In this document: in pieces, positions 1-9,688 of the stretch
Position numbering within the stretch: position 1 is the stretch's first letter
Layout: every line of letters begins with the position of its first letter
Origin: Lachnospiraceae bacterium
Lineage (GTDB): Bacteria > Bacillota > Clostridia > Lachnospirales > Lachnospiraceae
Reading direction: 5' to 3'
Length of the DNA stretch: 64,000 nt
Assembly: GCA_017623295.1 (NCBI GenBank)
Contig: JAGAPK010000074.1
Coordinates: 18,092 to 82,091 of the forward strand
Notes under the pieces: generated by a model
Seen by the model: only the letters and a program-made list of their open reading frames with translations
Database searches by the model: none
What the model was told of the DNA's origin: nothing
Position numbers and translations under genes: made by a program

Positions 1-817
1 CACAGAAATGCCTTTGGGGGAAAATTTGATTAAATCGTAATTCAAACAATTTACCCGACTCCAAATGCTCTTTTGCAAAATCCCGCATGACACAACCAAC
101 GCCTAAATTTCGCAGTGCAAACTGCACAATCATATCGCTGGTTGCAAGTTCAAACTCTGGTTTGATTTCCACCTGATTTTTCTGCAAAAAGGAATCCATA
201 TAATTACGCGTACTGGTTCCTCCTTCCAGACAAATAAGCGGCATTTCTTCTAATTCCTGTAAATCCAACATTCTGTTCTTATATGAAATGAACTTTCTTC
301 CCGCGACAAAAATATCCTCTATTTCCCGCACTACAATCGCCTGCATTTCTTCTTTCGCTTCAAAAGGTGTACTGACAACACCAAAATCAATTTTTCCTTC
401 TTGAAGATTCTGCAAGGTTTCCGGTGTCGGTGCATTTGTAACTTTAACCTTAATTCCCGGATATTTTTCGTGAAAACGCTCCAGATACGGCAACAGATAA
501 AACTGTAGTGTCATATCACTGGCTCCGATGTGCACCTCACCCAAATCCAGATTCAGCATCTGCTGCAATTTCTTTTCCCCGAGTTCAATCTGTTCATAAC
601 CTTTCGCCACATAGTCATAAAGAAGTTCTCCCTCTTTGGTTAACTTCACACCTTTGGAGGCTCTGGTAAAAAGCTTTGCACCCAATGAAGTTTCCAGTTG
701 CTTAACAGACTGACTGACCGCCGGCTGAGAAATTGCAAGTTTACCAGCTGCCGTAGTCAGGCTTTTATGCTTGGCTACATAATAGAAGACTTTGTAATAT
801 TCCAGATTGTTTATCAT
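1..817 (-). CDS. LysR-family transcriptional regulator, C-terminus outside the window
   Basis: The protein starts at an ATG (815-817) behind GAGGAA and runs off the left edge, giving about 272 visible residues. Residues 1-60 form the LysR winged helix-turn-helix, with the recognition-helix pattern AISQPAVSQSVKQLE and then LGAKLF. From about residue 90 comes the periplasmic-binding-like effector domain (VHIGASDMTLQFYLLPYLERF). Members bind a small inducer and usually regulate a neighbouring or divergent gene, but the plus-strand target is not visible here. It follows the purA terminator on the same strand and is probably a separate unit. The family is clear; effector and regulon are unknown. 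Confidence 0.93.
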   Translation of the reverse strand, partial: MINNLEYYKVFYYVAKHKSLTTAAGKLAISQPAVSQSVKQLETSLGAKLFTRASKGVKLTKEGELLYDYVAKGYEQIELGEKKLQQMLNLDLGEVHIGASDMTLQFYLLPYLERFHEKYPGIKVKVTNAPTPETLQNLQEGKIDFGVVSTPFEAKEEMQAIVVREIEDIFVAGRKFISYKNRMLDLQELEEMPLICLEGGTSTRNYMDSFLQKNQVEIKPEFELATSDMIVQFALRNLGVGCVMRDFAKEHLESGKLFELRFNQIFPQRHFC

Positions 818-893
818 AAGCATTCCTCTTTTTCATAAGTAGGTCTTATATCAGAATAGCATGGTATAAGGTGTGTGTCTAGGGAAGATTCAA

Positions 894-919
894 AAAGGGA
901 ACCACGTGGGGTTCCCTTT
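894..919 (-). terminator. Rho-independent terminator of purA
   Basis: An inverted repeat AAGGGAACC/GGTTCCCTT on the minus strand is followed by TTTTTG, about 35 nt after the purA stop codon. It separates purA from the lysR-type gene. Confidence 0.85.
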
Positions 920-952
920 CCTATTTCTATCCTTATTCTTGATTTCAATTCC

Positions 953-2245
953 TTATTTACTAAACTTGCTCTCACGGTAAATGATATCATTTCTGCCCGG
1001 GCCGTTAGAAACCATAGTAATCGGATAACCAATCTGTTCCTCAATAAACTCAATATAGTTACGACAATTTTCCGGAAGGTCTTCGTATTTCTTGATACCA
1101 CGAATATCGCATTTCCAGCCCGGTAAGGTTTTCAGAACCGGTTTGGATTTCTCTAATTTATGTGTTACAGGGAAGTCTGTTGTAACTTCACCATCGATTT
1201 CATAGCCAACACATACCGGGATTTCATCCAGATAACCAAGTACATCCAATACAGTGAAAGCAACATCGGTTGTACCCTGTAATCTACAGCCATATTTGGA
1301 AGCCACACAGTCAAACCATCCCATACGGCGTGGACGACCTGTTGTTGCGCCAAATTCACCACCGTCACCGCCGCGTCTTCTAAGTTCATCTGCTTCCTCT
1401 CCGAAGATTTCAGATACAAATGCACCTGCTCCTACTGCGGAAGAATATGCTTTACAAACGGTAACAACCTGTTTGATTTCATATGGTGGAATACCCGCTC
1501 CGATAGCACCGTATGCTGCTAATGTTGAAGAAGAGGTTACCATTGGGTAAATTCCGTGATCCGGGTCTTTCAAAGTACCAAGCTGTCCTTCTAATAAGAT
1601 AGTCTTTCCTTCTTTGATTGCTTTGTCAAGGTATGCAGAAACATCACATACATAAGGAGCAACCATTTCTCTATATTCATGGAGTGTTGCCAGCAATTCT
1701 TCCGGCACAATTAATGGTTTGTGATATAAGTGCTCTAACAAGATGTTCTTAGTTTCACAGATTCTTTCTACTTTTTCTTTCAATAACTCTTCATCAAAAA
1801 GTTCGCTTACCTGGAAACCGATTTTTGCATATTTATCAGAATAGAAAGGTGCAATACCAGACTTAGTAGAACCAAAGGATTTACCGCCTAATCTTTCTTC
1901 CTCATACTGGTCAAAAAGAATGTGATAAGGCATTACCATCTGACATCTGTCAGATACAAGAATCTTCGGCATCGGAACATCTCTGTCCGTAATGGATTTG
2001 ATTTCATTAAAAAGAATTGGAATATTTAATGCCACACCATTTCCGATAATGCTTGTTGTATGATTATAAAATACTCCGGATGGTAATGTATGCAAAGCAA
2101 ATTTACCATAATCGTTTACAATAGTATGACCTGCATTTGCACCGCCCTGAAAACGAACGATAATATCCGCTTCCTCTGCCAGCATATCAGTAATCTTACC
2201 TTTTCCTTCGTCACCCCAGTTAGCACCTACTACTGCTTTTACCAT
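953..2245 (-). CDS. purA: Adenylosuccinate synthetase
   Basis: PurA joins IMP and aspartate with GTP to make adenylosuccinate, the first committed step to AMP. The 430-residue length matches the family. The N-terminal GTP-binding loop reads GANWGDEGKGK, followed by the IMP-site segment FQGGANAGHTI; the C-terminal half has TTGRPRRMGWFD and ends GPGRNDII. The chosen start (2243-2245, MVKAVVG) sits 7 nt behind AGGAGGA; longer in-frame extensions lack homology and a ribosome site. It lies downstream of purB but has its own apparent promoter and a leader containing a terminator-like hairpin, so it may be controlled separately from purC-purF-purB. Confidence 0.98.
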   Translation of the reverse strand: MVKAVVGANWGDEGKGKITDMLAEEADIIVRFQGGANAGHTIVNDYGKFALHTLPSGVFYNHTTSIIGNGVALNIPILFNEIKSITDRDVPMPKILVSDRCQMVMPYHILFDQYEEERLGGKSFGSTKSGIAPFYSDKYAKIGFQVSELFDEELLKEKVERICETKNILLEHLYHKPLIVPEELLATLHEYREMVAPYVCDVSAYLDKAIKEGKTILLEGQLGTLKDPDHGIYPMVTSSSTLAAYGAIGAGIPPYEIKQVVTVCKAYSSAVGAGAFVSEIFGEEADELRRRGGDGGEFGATTGRPRRMGWFDCVASKYGCRLQGTTDVAFTVLDVLGYLDEIPVCVGYEIDGEVTTDFPVTHKLEKSKPVLKTLPGWKCDIRGIKKYEDLPENCRNYIEFIEEQIGYPITMVSNGPGRNDIIYRESKFSK

Positions 2246-2305
2246 GATTTTCCTCCTAAATTTTGCATAAAATTTCTCGTCTGAAAAACTTCTCAAGAGC
2301 CACAA

Positions 2306-2334
2306 AAGGATGGGCTTGTAAAAAACCCATCCTT
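2306..2334 (-). terminator. Terminator-like hairpin inside the purA leader (possible attenuator)
   Basis: On the minus strand AAGGATGGG and CCCATCCTT form a nine-base-pair stem followed by TTTG. It lies downstream of the apparent purA promoter (2415-2423) and about 60 nt before the purA start, so it could end purB read-through or attenuate purA. No known riboswitch consensus is recognisable around it. Confidence 0.6.
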
Positions 2335-2414
2335 CTTCGTTTCTTACTTTATGATTATAAAACAAACATACTCATAAGTAAAATCAATATTCATTATACA
2401 TATTATAATATACA

Positions 2415-2423
2415 ATTATATCA
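2415..2423 (-). promoter_or_regulatory. Probable purA promoter (extended -10)
   Basis: The minus strand reads TGATATAAT, an extended -10 element, between the purB stop and purA. No good -35 hexamer stands at 17 nt, which is tolerable for extended -10 promoters. It would give a leader of roughly 165 nt. Confidence 0.45.
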
Positions 2424-2465
2424 TATGCTTTTCACACCAATATAGTGTTTCGCAACCGGGATAAA

Positions 2466-3917
2466 TTATACATTAATTTCAGCTTTCACACCAAGAAGTT
2501 CTTTATTTTCTTCCAGAATCGGTGCAATCACTTCTTTTAAGAAGTTTTCTACCTGTAATGGTGCACGTCCGACATATTTTGCCGGGTCCATCGTTTTCTG
2601 TAAATCTTCCAGACTCATATTGAAAGCAGGATCTTGCGCAATTAACTCTAACAAGTTGTTGTCCTTACCTTCTTTTTTCACATTTGCACCGGCAATCATG
2701 GAAAGTTCACGAATCTTCTCATGAAGTTCCTGACGATTACCTCCCATCTTAACAGCATCCATCATGATATTTTCAGTTGCCATAAATGGAAGTTCGCTCA
2801 TAAGACGTTTGGTAATTACTTTGTCATACACTACCAAACCATCTACTACATTCAGGCATAAGTCCAGAATACCGTCGATTGCAAGGAATCCTTCCGGAAT
2901 AGAAAGTCTCTTGTTTGCAGAGTCATCCAATGTTCTTTCAAACCACTGTGTTGCAGAAGTAATAGCAGGATTTAATGCATCTACCATAACAAAACGTGAC
3001 AGGGAAGCAATTCTTTCACTTCTCATTGGATTTCTCTTATATGCCATAGCAGAGGAACCAATCTGGCTCTTTTCAAAAGGTTCTTCTACTTCTTTCAAAT
3101 GCTGAAGGAGTCTGATATCGTTAGACATCTTGTGTGCAGATGCCGCGATTCCTGCAAGGATGTTGCAGACTCTTGTATCCACTTTACGAGAATAGGTCTG
3201 ACCGGATACCGGATAGCATTTTTCAAAGCCCATTTTCTTTGCAATCATCGGATCAATTTTATCAATTGTTTCCTGATCACCATCAAATAATTCTAAGAAG
3301 GATGCCTGTGTACCGGTTGTTCCTTTGGAACCTAATAATTTTAAAGTAGAAAGAACATAATCTAAGTCTTCTAAGTCCAGACAAAATTCCTGTGCCCAGA
3401 GAGTTGCTCTTTTTCCTACAGTGGTCGGCTGTGCCGGCTGGAAATGAGTAAATGCAAGTGTCGGTAAGTCTTTGTATTCTTCTGCAAACTTTGCAAGTTC
3501 TGCAATTACATTTACCAGTTTCTTTTTCACAAGCATAAGGGCTTCACGCATAACGATAATATCGGTATTATCGCCTACATAACAGGAAGTTGCTCCCAGA
3601 TGAATGATACCGGCTGCTTTCGGACACTGCTTACCATAAGCATATACATGGCTCATAACATCATGACGAACTTCTTTTTCTCTTGCTTTGGCCACATCAT
3701 AATTGATGTCATCTGCATGAGCTTTCAGTTCATCAATCTGTTCCCTCGTAATAACCGGCTTACCATTCTGGCTAAGTCCAAGTTCCATCTCTGTTTCTGC
3801 CAGAGCAATCCATAACTTTCTCCATGTTCTGAATTTCATATCCGGAGAAAAGATGTACTGCATTTCTTTGCTTGCATATCTCTCTGATAACGGACTTACA
3901 TATCTGTCTGTACTCAT
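2466..3917 (-). CDS. purB: Adenylosuccinate lyase, long eukaryote-like form
   Basis: PurB cleaves SAICAR to AICAR and adenylosuccinate to AMP, releasing fumarate in both cases. At 483 residues it is clearly longer than the roughly 430-residue B. subtilis enzyme. From memory it follows the vertebrate ADSL closely: an N-terminal SPLSERYAS...FSPDMKFRTWRKLW, HLGATSCYVGDNTD, THFQPAQPTTVGKR and the flexible catalytic-serine loop GSSAMAYKRNPMRSER. The start lies behind GGGAGAT. It is 19 nt downstream of purF and evidently cotranscribed with purC-purF. Confidence 0.97.
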   Translation of the reverse strand: MSTDRYVSPLSERYASKEMQYIFSPDMKFRTWRKLWIALAETEMELGLSQNGKPVITREQIDELKAHADDINYDVAKAREKEVRHDVMSHVYAYGKQCPKAAGIIHLGATSCYVGDNTDIIVMREALMLVKKKLVNVIAELAKFAEEYKDLPTLAFTHFQPAQPTTVGKRATLWAQEFCLDLEDLDYVLSTLKLLGSKGTTGTQASFLELFDGDQETIDKIDPMIAKKMGFEKCYPVSGQTYSRKVDTRVCNILAGIAASAHKMSNDIRLLQHLKEVEEPFEKSQIGSSAMAYKRNPMRSERIASLSRFVMVDALNPAITSATQWFERTLDDSANKRLSIPEGFLAIDGILDLCLNVVDGLVVYDKVITKRLMSELPFMATENIMMDAVKMGGNRQELHEKIRELSMIAGANVKKEGKDNNLLELIAQDPAFNMSLEDLQKTMDPAKYVGRAPLQVENFLKEVIAPILEENKELLGVKAEINV

Positions 3918-3936
3918 ATTCTATCTCCCATTTTCA

Positions 3937-5373
3937 CTATTTTTCAAAATCCCCTCGGATATCCTCTTTCGGAGGCTCCAACGGATATTTTCCTGTAAAG
4001 CATCCTTTACAGATGCCCAGATGATTTGCAATCTCATCCAGTCTTTCTAATTCCAAATAACCGAGTGAATCTGCTCCAATAATCTCACAAATCTCATCGA
4101 TTGAACGGTTATATGCAATTAACTGTTCTCTTGCCGGAACATCCGTACCGAAGTAACAAGGCCACAGAAAAGGTGGCGAACTTACCCGCATATGTACTTC
4201 TTTGGCACCGGCATCACGAAGCATTCTGACAATACGGTCCGAAGTGGTTCCTCGTACAATGGAATCGTCAATCATAATAATTCTTTTGCCTTTTACCGCT
4301 TCTTTAATTACATTCAGTTTGACCTGTACACTGCTTTCGCGGTTTTTCTGCTTCGGTTTAATAAAGGTTCGTCCGACATAAGTATTTTTTACAAATGCCT
4401 GTCCATAAGGAATTCCGGACTGCATAGCATATCCCAATGCCGCACAGTTACCGGATTCCGGTACTCCGACTACTAAATCCGCTTCCACCGGCGAGTCCAT
4501 TGCCAGATATTTTCCGGCAAGAATACGGGAATCATAAACACTGACACCGTCAAAATGTGTGTCCGGTCTTGCAAAATAGATGTATTCAAAGACACATCTT
4601 GCATGCTGTTCCTTCGGAATGCACATACTTTTGTCTGATTCAATTCCTTTTTCCGGAGAAATCGTAACAACTTCTCCCGGTTCTACATCTCTGATATAGG
4701 TTGCGCCAATCGTGTCCAGTGCACATGTCTCTGATGCCAGAATATAAGCATTATCTCTTTTGCCGATACAAAGCGGTCTAAAACCATATGGATCTCTTGC
4801 GCCAATCAGTTTACGAGGTGACATGATGACTAACGAATAGGCACCCTTTATTTTCTGCATAGCACGTCCTACGGCCTCTTCCACAGTACCGCAGTTCAAA
4901 CGTTCTCTTGCAATGTGATACGCAATAACTTCGGAATCTATCGTAGTCTGGAAAATCGCTCCCGAGTATTCCAGTTCATGACGTAATTCCAATGCATTGA
5001 TTAAATTTCCATTATGTGCAAGTCCTAAAGTACCTTTCACATAATTCAGAACTAATGGCTGCGCATTTTCTCTGGTACTGCTGCCTGCTGTCGAATATCT
5101 GACATGGCCCACACCGATATCACCTTTAAGTTTCTCAAGCGTATCCGGCGTAAAATTCTCATGGAGCAGTCCCATTTCTTTAGCACTTAATACTTTACCT
5201 TTGGGGCCATTGGTATCACTTACTGCTATACCACAGCTTTCCTGACCTCGATGCTGTAAGGCAAACAAACCATAATAAATAGTAGATGCCACATCATTTC
5301 CATCAAAATCGTAAATACCAAAAACGCCACATTCTTCCCCTAGTTTGTCCGATTTTTCCATCTGACTAACCAT
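3937..5373 (-). CDS. purF: Amidophosphoribosyltransferase, iron-sulfur type
   Basis: PurF makes 5-phosphoribosylamine from PRPP and glutamine, the first step of purine synthesis. A short propeptide precedes the catalytic cysteine in EECGVFGI (Cys15 from this start), so N-terminal processing is expected. The Ntn-glutaminase half carries HVRYST and GLAHNGNL; the phosphoribosyltransferase half carries the PRPP loop IIMIDDSIVRGTTS. Cysteines in ARCVFEYIYF, PCYFGTD and CKGCFTGKYP match the 4Fe-4S ligands of the oxygen-sensitive Bacillus-type enzyme. The AGGAG before the first ATG is 15 nt away, so Met5 (propeptide MEKSDKLGEE) is an alternative start. Confidence 0.97.
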   Translation of the reverse strand: MVSQMEKSDKLGEECGVFGIYDFDGNDVASTIYYGLFALQHRGQESCGIAVSDTNGPKGKVLSAKEMGLLHENFTPDTLEKLKGDIGVGHVRYSTAGSSTRENAQPLVLNYVKGTLGLAHNGNLINALELRHELEYSGAIFQTTIDSEVIAYHIARERLNCGTVEEAVGRAMQKIKGAYSLVIMSPRKLIGARDPYGFRPLCIGKRDNAYILASETCALDTIGATYIRDVEPGEVVTISPEKGIESDKSMCIPKEQHARCVFEYIYFARPDTHFDGVSVYDSRILAGKYLAMDSPVEADLVVGVPESGNCAALGYAMQSGIPYGQAFVKNTYVGRTFIKPKQKNRESSVQVKLNVIKEAVKGKRIIMIDDSIVRGTTSDRIVRMLRDAGAKEVHMRVSSPPFLWPCYFGTDVPAREQLIAYNRSIDEICEIIGADSLGYLELERLDEIANHLGICKGCFTGKYPLEPPKEDIRGDFEK

Positions 5374-5436
5374 TTTTTTCGCTTTACGCTCCTATTGTTC
5401 TGTTTTATTTTTCCATACTATTTTGATAAGATAATC

Positions 5437-6141
5437 CTATAAACCAAGTCTTTTGAATACTTCGTTATAAGCTTCTTCTACATTTCCTAAATCTCTACGG
5501 AAACGGTCTTTATCCAGTTTTTCGTTTGTATGTACATCCCATAATCTACAAGTATCAGGGCTTGTTTCATCTGCTAAGATAATTTCGCCATGGTAACGAC
5601 CAAATTCAATCTTAAAGTCGATTAACTTGATATCTGCCTGTAAGAAGTAGTTCTTTAATACTTCATTTACTTTAAACGCATATTTCTTGATTGTCTCGAT
5701 TTCATCCCATGTAGCAAGATTCATTGCCACTGCGAAATAGCTATTGATAAGTGGATCGCCCAGTTCATCATTCTTATAGCTGAATTCAATAGTAGGTTCT
5801 GCGAATGGAGTTCCTTCCGGTACTCCCAATCTCTTAGAAAAGCTTCCTGCTGCTACGTTACGAATAATAACCTCTAACGGTACAATTTCTACTTTTTTAA
5901 CCGCTGTTTCTCTATCACTTAACTCTTCAACGAAATGAGTTGGAACGCCTTCCTTTTCCAGAAGTTTAAAAACATGGTTTGTCATACGGTTATTTATAAC
6001 ACCTTTACCAACAATAGTGCCCTTTTTCTCTCCATTAAATGCTGTTGCATCATCTTTGTAATCCACGATTAAAACATCCGGATCTTCTGTTGTAAATACC
6101 TTTTTGGCTTTGCCTTCATAAAGCTGTTCCAATTTTTTCAT
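5437..6141 (-). CDS. purC: SAICAR synthetase
   Basis: PurC couples CAIR with aspartate using ATP. The 234 residues are normal for a bacterial single-domain enzyme. Visible motifs are the N-terminal [37 protein letters not shown] and [15 protein letters not shown]. The start MKKLEQ (6139-6141) follows a purine-rich AAGGTAAGG stretch; an extension of 14 residues is open but looks non-coding. It is the first recognised purine gene of the unit and lies 72 nt behind the uncharacterised membrane coiled-coil gene, with no obvious terminator between them. Confidence 0.97.
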   Translation of the reverse strand: MKKLEQLYEGKAKKVFTTEDPDVLIVDYKDDATAFNGEKKGTIVGKGVINNRMTNHVFKLLEKEGVPTHFVEELSDRETAVKKVEIVPLEVIIRNVAAGSFSKRLGVPEGTPFAEPTIEFSYKNDELGDPLINSYFAVAMNLATWDEIETIKKYAFKVNEVLKNYFLQADIKLIDFKIEFGRYHGEIILADETSPDTCRLWDVHTNEKLDKDRFRRDLGNVEEAYNEVFKRLGL

Positions 6142-6213
6142 TGTAATTACCTTACCTTTCCTCATGATTTTCTTTAAAATCAAACTCGCATTTTGTAAAA
6201 ATACGGTTTTATT

Positions 6214-7401
6214 CTACACATTTTTCTCGTACTTTTCAACCGTTTCTAAGATTTCTCTCGCATATTGTGGATAACGATTTACTAATTCTTTAATTTCTTT
6301 CTGGGAACCACCAGCCACAACTTCCTTGTTATAATCCATTCTTCTACGCAAGGATTGTCTTCTGATAATCAGATTATGACGGATTTCTACCATTTCCTTA
6401 TGCTCCAGAATTGCTTCTGTCTGATGCAGCCAGATTGCCGGGTCACTAATCTGATAGCGTTTCAAAATCTTAATTAACTCCTGCTGATTATAATCCAGTT
6501 CCAGTTCCGCGCGTCTGTATTTCTCGCGTTCTTCTTTTTCTTCATGGTAATTCTGCCACAATTTCTCCAGTTCCTCTGCACTGGATACATTATATTTCAG
6601 ATAAAGATAATCCAACAGGTTTGTGTTATTGACATATCTGATTTTTACTTTATTCTGCAAAAGAATAATTTTGTTGATACCAACCTCAACTCTTTTTAAT
6701 TCTCTTCTGGCTTCTGTATGTTTCACATAGACGATTGTTAAAACGATTGCCGCAACTCCGGCTGTTATCAGATAACCTGCTTCTGTATTCATTTCCAGGA
6801 AAAACTGTAATAGCAACAACAGCAGCAAACACAATCCGAGTGCTGTAATGCAGATAATTGCCATTCCTTTGGTATCTGCAATCGCTCCCATCAGTTCACT
6901 CTTCCGGTACAGGTATGCATGTTTTTCACCTTCTAATCGGCTCAAATCTTTCTTGATAAGTTCTTGATAATCTTCTGCCTTCTTTAACTTTTCGCAGCCT
7001 TCTTCCACTTCATCTAACATTCGTTCCATCTGATGAAAACGTTCGTCGCTCATACGACGTTTACGATACGCATAATCATCACGGCTGCTCTGCAAAAGTT
7101 CTACCTTTTTGGCACAAGACTTCAGTTCTTCTGCTTCCTCCTCCGGTAACGCTTCGATTTCTTCCATATCTTTCAGATAAGCAGTTACCATATTATATTC
7201 AAAAGTCAGATTTTCCAGTTCTTTGGACGCATCGGCTATCTTTTCAAGACAATTTCTCACATACTCTTCTCGGATTTCCCGATTTCCCAAATCAAGGGTT
7301 CCTTCTTCGGAAGAGGTATCTTCCCAGTCCCCTTCTTCCTCATAATCCGGTTCTTCAATTGTTTTATTAAATCTTGAAAATAATTTTTTAAACCAATTCA
7401 T
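6214..7401 (-). CDS. Membrane-anchored coiled-coil protein of unknown function
   Basis: A 395-residue protein of no recognised family. Residues 1-40 are acidic. Residues about 45-165 are charged heptad-rich coiled coil, two hydrophobic helices span about 178-200 and 206-226 (MAIICITALGLCLLLLLLLQ, then AGYLITAGVAAIVLTIVYV), and the rest is again coiled coil. Both long arms would therefore lie on the same side, probably the cytoplasm. The start follows AGGGG. It is the last member of the four-gene block with the TPR, Hsp70-like and solenoid proteins and lies 65 nt from the TPR gene. A membrane scaffold for those partners is plausible but inferred. Confidence 0.75.
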   Translation of the reverse strand: MNWFKKLFSRFNKTIEEPDYEEEGDWEDTSSEEGTLDLGNREIREEYVRNCLEKIADASKELENLTFEYNMVTAYLKDMEEIEALPEEEAEELKSCAKKVELLQSSRDDYAYRKRRMSDERFHQMERMLDEVEEGCEKLKKAEDYQELIKKDLSRLEGEKHAYLYRKSELMGAIADTKGMAIICITALGLCLLLLLLLQFFLEMNTEAGYLITAGVAAIVLTIVYVKHTEARRELKRVEVGINKIILLQNKVKIRYVNNTNLLDYLYLKYNVSSAEELEKLWQNYHEEKEEREKYRRAELELDYNQQELIKILKRYQISDPAIWLHQTEAILEHKEMVEIRHNLIIRRQSLRRRMDYNKEVVAGGSQKEIKELVNRYPQYAREILETVEKYEKNV

Positions 7402-7466
7402 ATTTTTTCCCCTGTTTTTCTATTTTCCCTTGCGCATAGTATTTTACTATTATCTTATCACAATTC

Positions 7467-8315
7467 CTATCTTGCTACACTTTCACGGTAAGCATCCTTC
7501 AGAGAATTTGTGATTTTCTCAATCTCACTATAATAGGGTGCAGTATTGCCTGCCGTAGTGCTTCCCTCTTCTTTGCAGACCTGTAATGTAAATAACATTC
7601 TATTTTCTTCGGTTGTATCAAATTGTCCCTTCGCCTGTTCTATCAATCGCTCTACCTGCAAAGATATCTCATGGTAATTCGGATTCTGTGCAATAAAATC
7701 AATATACTCCTTATCCTTGCTATACATACGCCGCGCCATCAGGCACTGCTTCAGGCTCTCTGAGTTACCGCTTATCCGATAAGCTTCCATAAATTCTCCT
7801 GCAGCATGTTCAAACATAAAAAGCTTTGCATTCGCCACTCCCATGTTGTGTTTCACTTTTCCACGAAGTTCTATTTCTTCTTCAGGTATTTGTGCAAACA
7901 ATGCTGCATACTGCTCTATCGCAATTGCATATCGTTTATTCTGCAACATATAGTCTGCCTTCGCCTTCTGCTTTTCATACGAACTAAGGCCTGCATTGTT
8001 CTTAATGACCGTTTCAATATGGGCAACCTGTTCAGCCGAATAAAGCCCTACATATTCCAGAATCGTTCCAACATATGCACTGGGTGAGCCCTTCTGATTT
8101 ACAAGAGAATAAAGTGCATGGGCAAGCTGTGACAAACCACACTGTTCATCCAGCCAGCGTGCCAGTTTCTCACTTACAATTTCCTGATCCAGAAGTTCTG
8201 CATTCTCTGCCAGACAATAGCATAGTTCTTCCGCAGAATACAGGTTTACATAAGTTTTATCAAAAAAATATGGAATTTCTGCATAATTTCCTGTTTCCAG
8301 TATGATGTTACTCAT
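7467..8315 (-). CDS. TPR-like helical repeat protein of unknown function
   Basis: 282 residues, no signal peptide or membrane helix. Residues about 115-205 look like tetratricopeptide-type helix pairs: KAKADYMLQNKRYAIAIEQY followed by VKHNMGVANAKLFMFEHAAG and FMEAYRISGNSESLKQCL. The N-terminal 100 residues are helical and unassigned. AGGAG stands only one base before the ATG, so initiation may depend on the AAGGG further upstream. It sits between the Hsp70-like gene (45 nt upstream) and the coiled-coil gene. A cofactor or adaptor role for the Hsp70-like protein is suggested only by context. Confidence 0.75.
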   Translation of the reverse strand: MSNIILETGNYAEIPYFFDKTYVNLYSAEELCYCLAENAELLDQEIVSEKLARWLDEQCGLSQLAHALYSLVNQKGSPSAYVGTILEYVGLYSAEQVAHIETVIKNNAGLSSYEKQKAKADYMLQNKRYAIAIEQYAALFAQIPEEEIELRGKVKHNMGVANAKLFMFEHAAGEFMEAYRISGNSESLKQCLMARRMYSKDKEYIDFIAQNPNYHEISLQVERLIEQAKGQFDTTEENRMLFTLQVCKEEGSTTAGNTAPYYSEIEKITNSLKDAYRESVAR

Positions 8316-8360
8316 GCTCCTACCATGCCCTTCCCGGCGTTCCTTTCCTAGTCATTGCTT

Positions 8361-9674
8361 TTATACTACGTTGAATTGTTTTATCCATACTTTTCCAGTG
8401 GAAAGGAACAACTCTCCAAATCCCAAATCCGTTATCTGCACTTCTACACATTCCGTAGAAAGCATTTTCATTTCCATTTTATATCTACTAAATGCACCCT
8501 TTCGCATCGGGGCATCTTCCAGAATAATTTCCTGTTCTCCGGCATTTTTACCTGTTAGCGGTGTAATAACAAAAGAAATTTTATTTTCCTCTCCCGGCAA
8601 AATAAACTCACATTCCTTGTGAACCTCAAACCAGTTTTCTCCGGCATCCAGCAATGCAAAATAGGAATCTTTTCCCCTTCTTTTTACATTCATACCAATA
8701 TTGGCTTTCAGCTTGTCCGGTCCTAAAAAAATATGTTCCTGTCCCGCCTTACTTGGCTCTATTTTCTCAAGCAGACCATAGCAGGCACCTTTGCTGAATA
8801 AATTATTCCCCTGAAAAACTCTTCGGTTTCTGCATAAGAAATGCAGCGATTCTTCTGCCCATCCATCCCGGAAACCATCTCCCAAGAGATAAGCGGAAGA
8901 TACGATTCTGTCATTACACTGTCTTTGTAAAATATCCAGAAACTTCTCATCTGCAAGACGATAGCTGTCTTTCTTAATCGCTTCCTCTTCGTCTTCTCCC
9001 GGCAATACTAATGTATTATAAGCCTGTTCTTCAATTAACACGACAATTGGTGTTGTTTTCTTGTTTGCTTCCAGCCGATAGGTTTTCAGACGTTTTCCAT
9101 TATGCTCACAGGCAAGCACCTGATATTGCCATAATTCTTCCGGCTGATGCAATACAAAATAATAGAAGCTTTCCGTATGACTCTGAAAATAGATTCTTGA
9201 TGTTTTTAAATTCAGATTCACTGCTGCTTTCGCCAGAACTTCCACCATACGGTCATCCAGATTATCTACGGTAAACATCAACGCATCGATATTTTCAATC
9301 GTAGCTATAAAGCTCATCAAAGTTAAGCTTCTTTTCAGGAATAAAGTAAGGAGTGCAATCGGATCATATTCTTCCTCTTCTATGGAAAGCATTTCGCCCT
9401 TTTTCGCTGCCTCCACAAGATTTGTCACTAACGTTCCATCCTCACCACAGTTTTTCAGCGCATCTTTGCCATAAAACCATTGATTGATTCCTTTTCGTTT
9501 ACATAATACCGTAGGAATATTGTATTGTTTCGTCCCGACAACAGTGGCAACGCTCTCTACATCCTCTTCTCCGAAAATGCAGTAGCTAATCTGAGAAAAA
9601 TCATCTCCCAAATCATATCCTACTAACACACTGCCCTTATGCACTTTTCCCTCTTCTTTTCGTTCAAAGAACAT
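8361..9674 (-). CDS. Degenerate Hsp70/actin-fold (ASKHA) protein, DUF5716-like
   Basis: 437 residues. Three segments resemble the ASKHA nucleotide-binding core: an N-terminal VLVGYDLGDDFSQISYCIF (phosphate-1-like DLG), a middle YQVLACEHNGKRLKTYRL (phosphate-2-like strand) and YLLGDGFRDGWAEESLHFL followed by LFSKGACYGLL, which parallels the Hsp70 adenosine motif and its 'A.GAA' helix. The C-terminal 100 residues are beta-rich. The usual catalytic lysine and threonines are not obvious, so it may bind but not hydrolyse nucleotide. I recall this family as DUF5716 in Clostridia, unverified. It begins 14 nt after the giant solenoid gene, so the two are probably coupled. Confidence 0.7.
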   Translation of the reverse strand: MFFERKEEGKVHKGSVLVGYDLGDDFSQISYCIFGEEDVESVATVVGTKQYNIPTVLCKRKGINQWFYGKDALKNCGEDGTLVTNLVEAAKKGEMLSIEEEEYDPIALLTLFLKRSLTLMSFIATIENIDALMFTVDNLDDRMVEVLAKAAVNLNLKTSRIYFQSHTESFYYFVLHQPEELWQYQVLACEHNGKRLKTYRLEANKKTTPIVVLIEEQAYNTLVLPGEDEEEAIKKDSYRLADEKFLDILQRQCNDRIVSSAYLLGDGFRDGWAEESLHFLCRNRRVFQGNNLFSKGACYGLLEKIEPSKAGQEHIFLGPDKLKANIGMNVKRRGKDSYFALLDAGENWFEVHKECEFILPGEENKISFVITPLTGKNAGEQEIILEDAPMRKGAFSRYKMEMKMLSTECVEVQITDLGFGELFLSTGKVWIKQFNVV

Positions 9675-9688
9675 AATTGTTTCCTCAC

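Noticed and set aside
2246-2410. Purine or ykkC-type riboswitch in the purA leader
   Set aside because: None of the conserved core motifs of these riboswitches could be found; only a simple hairpin is present.
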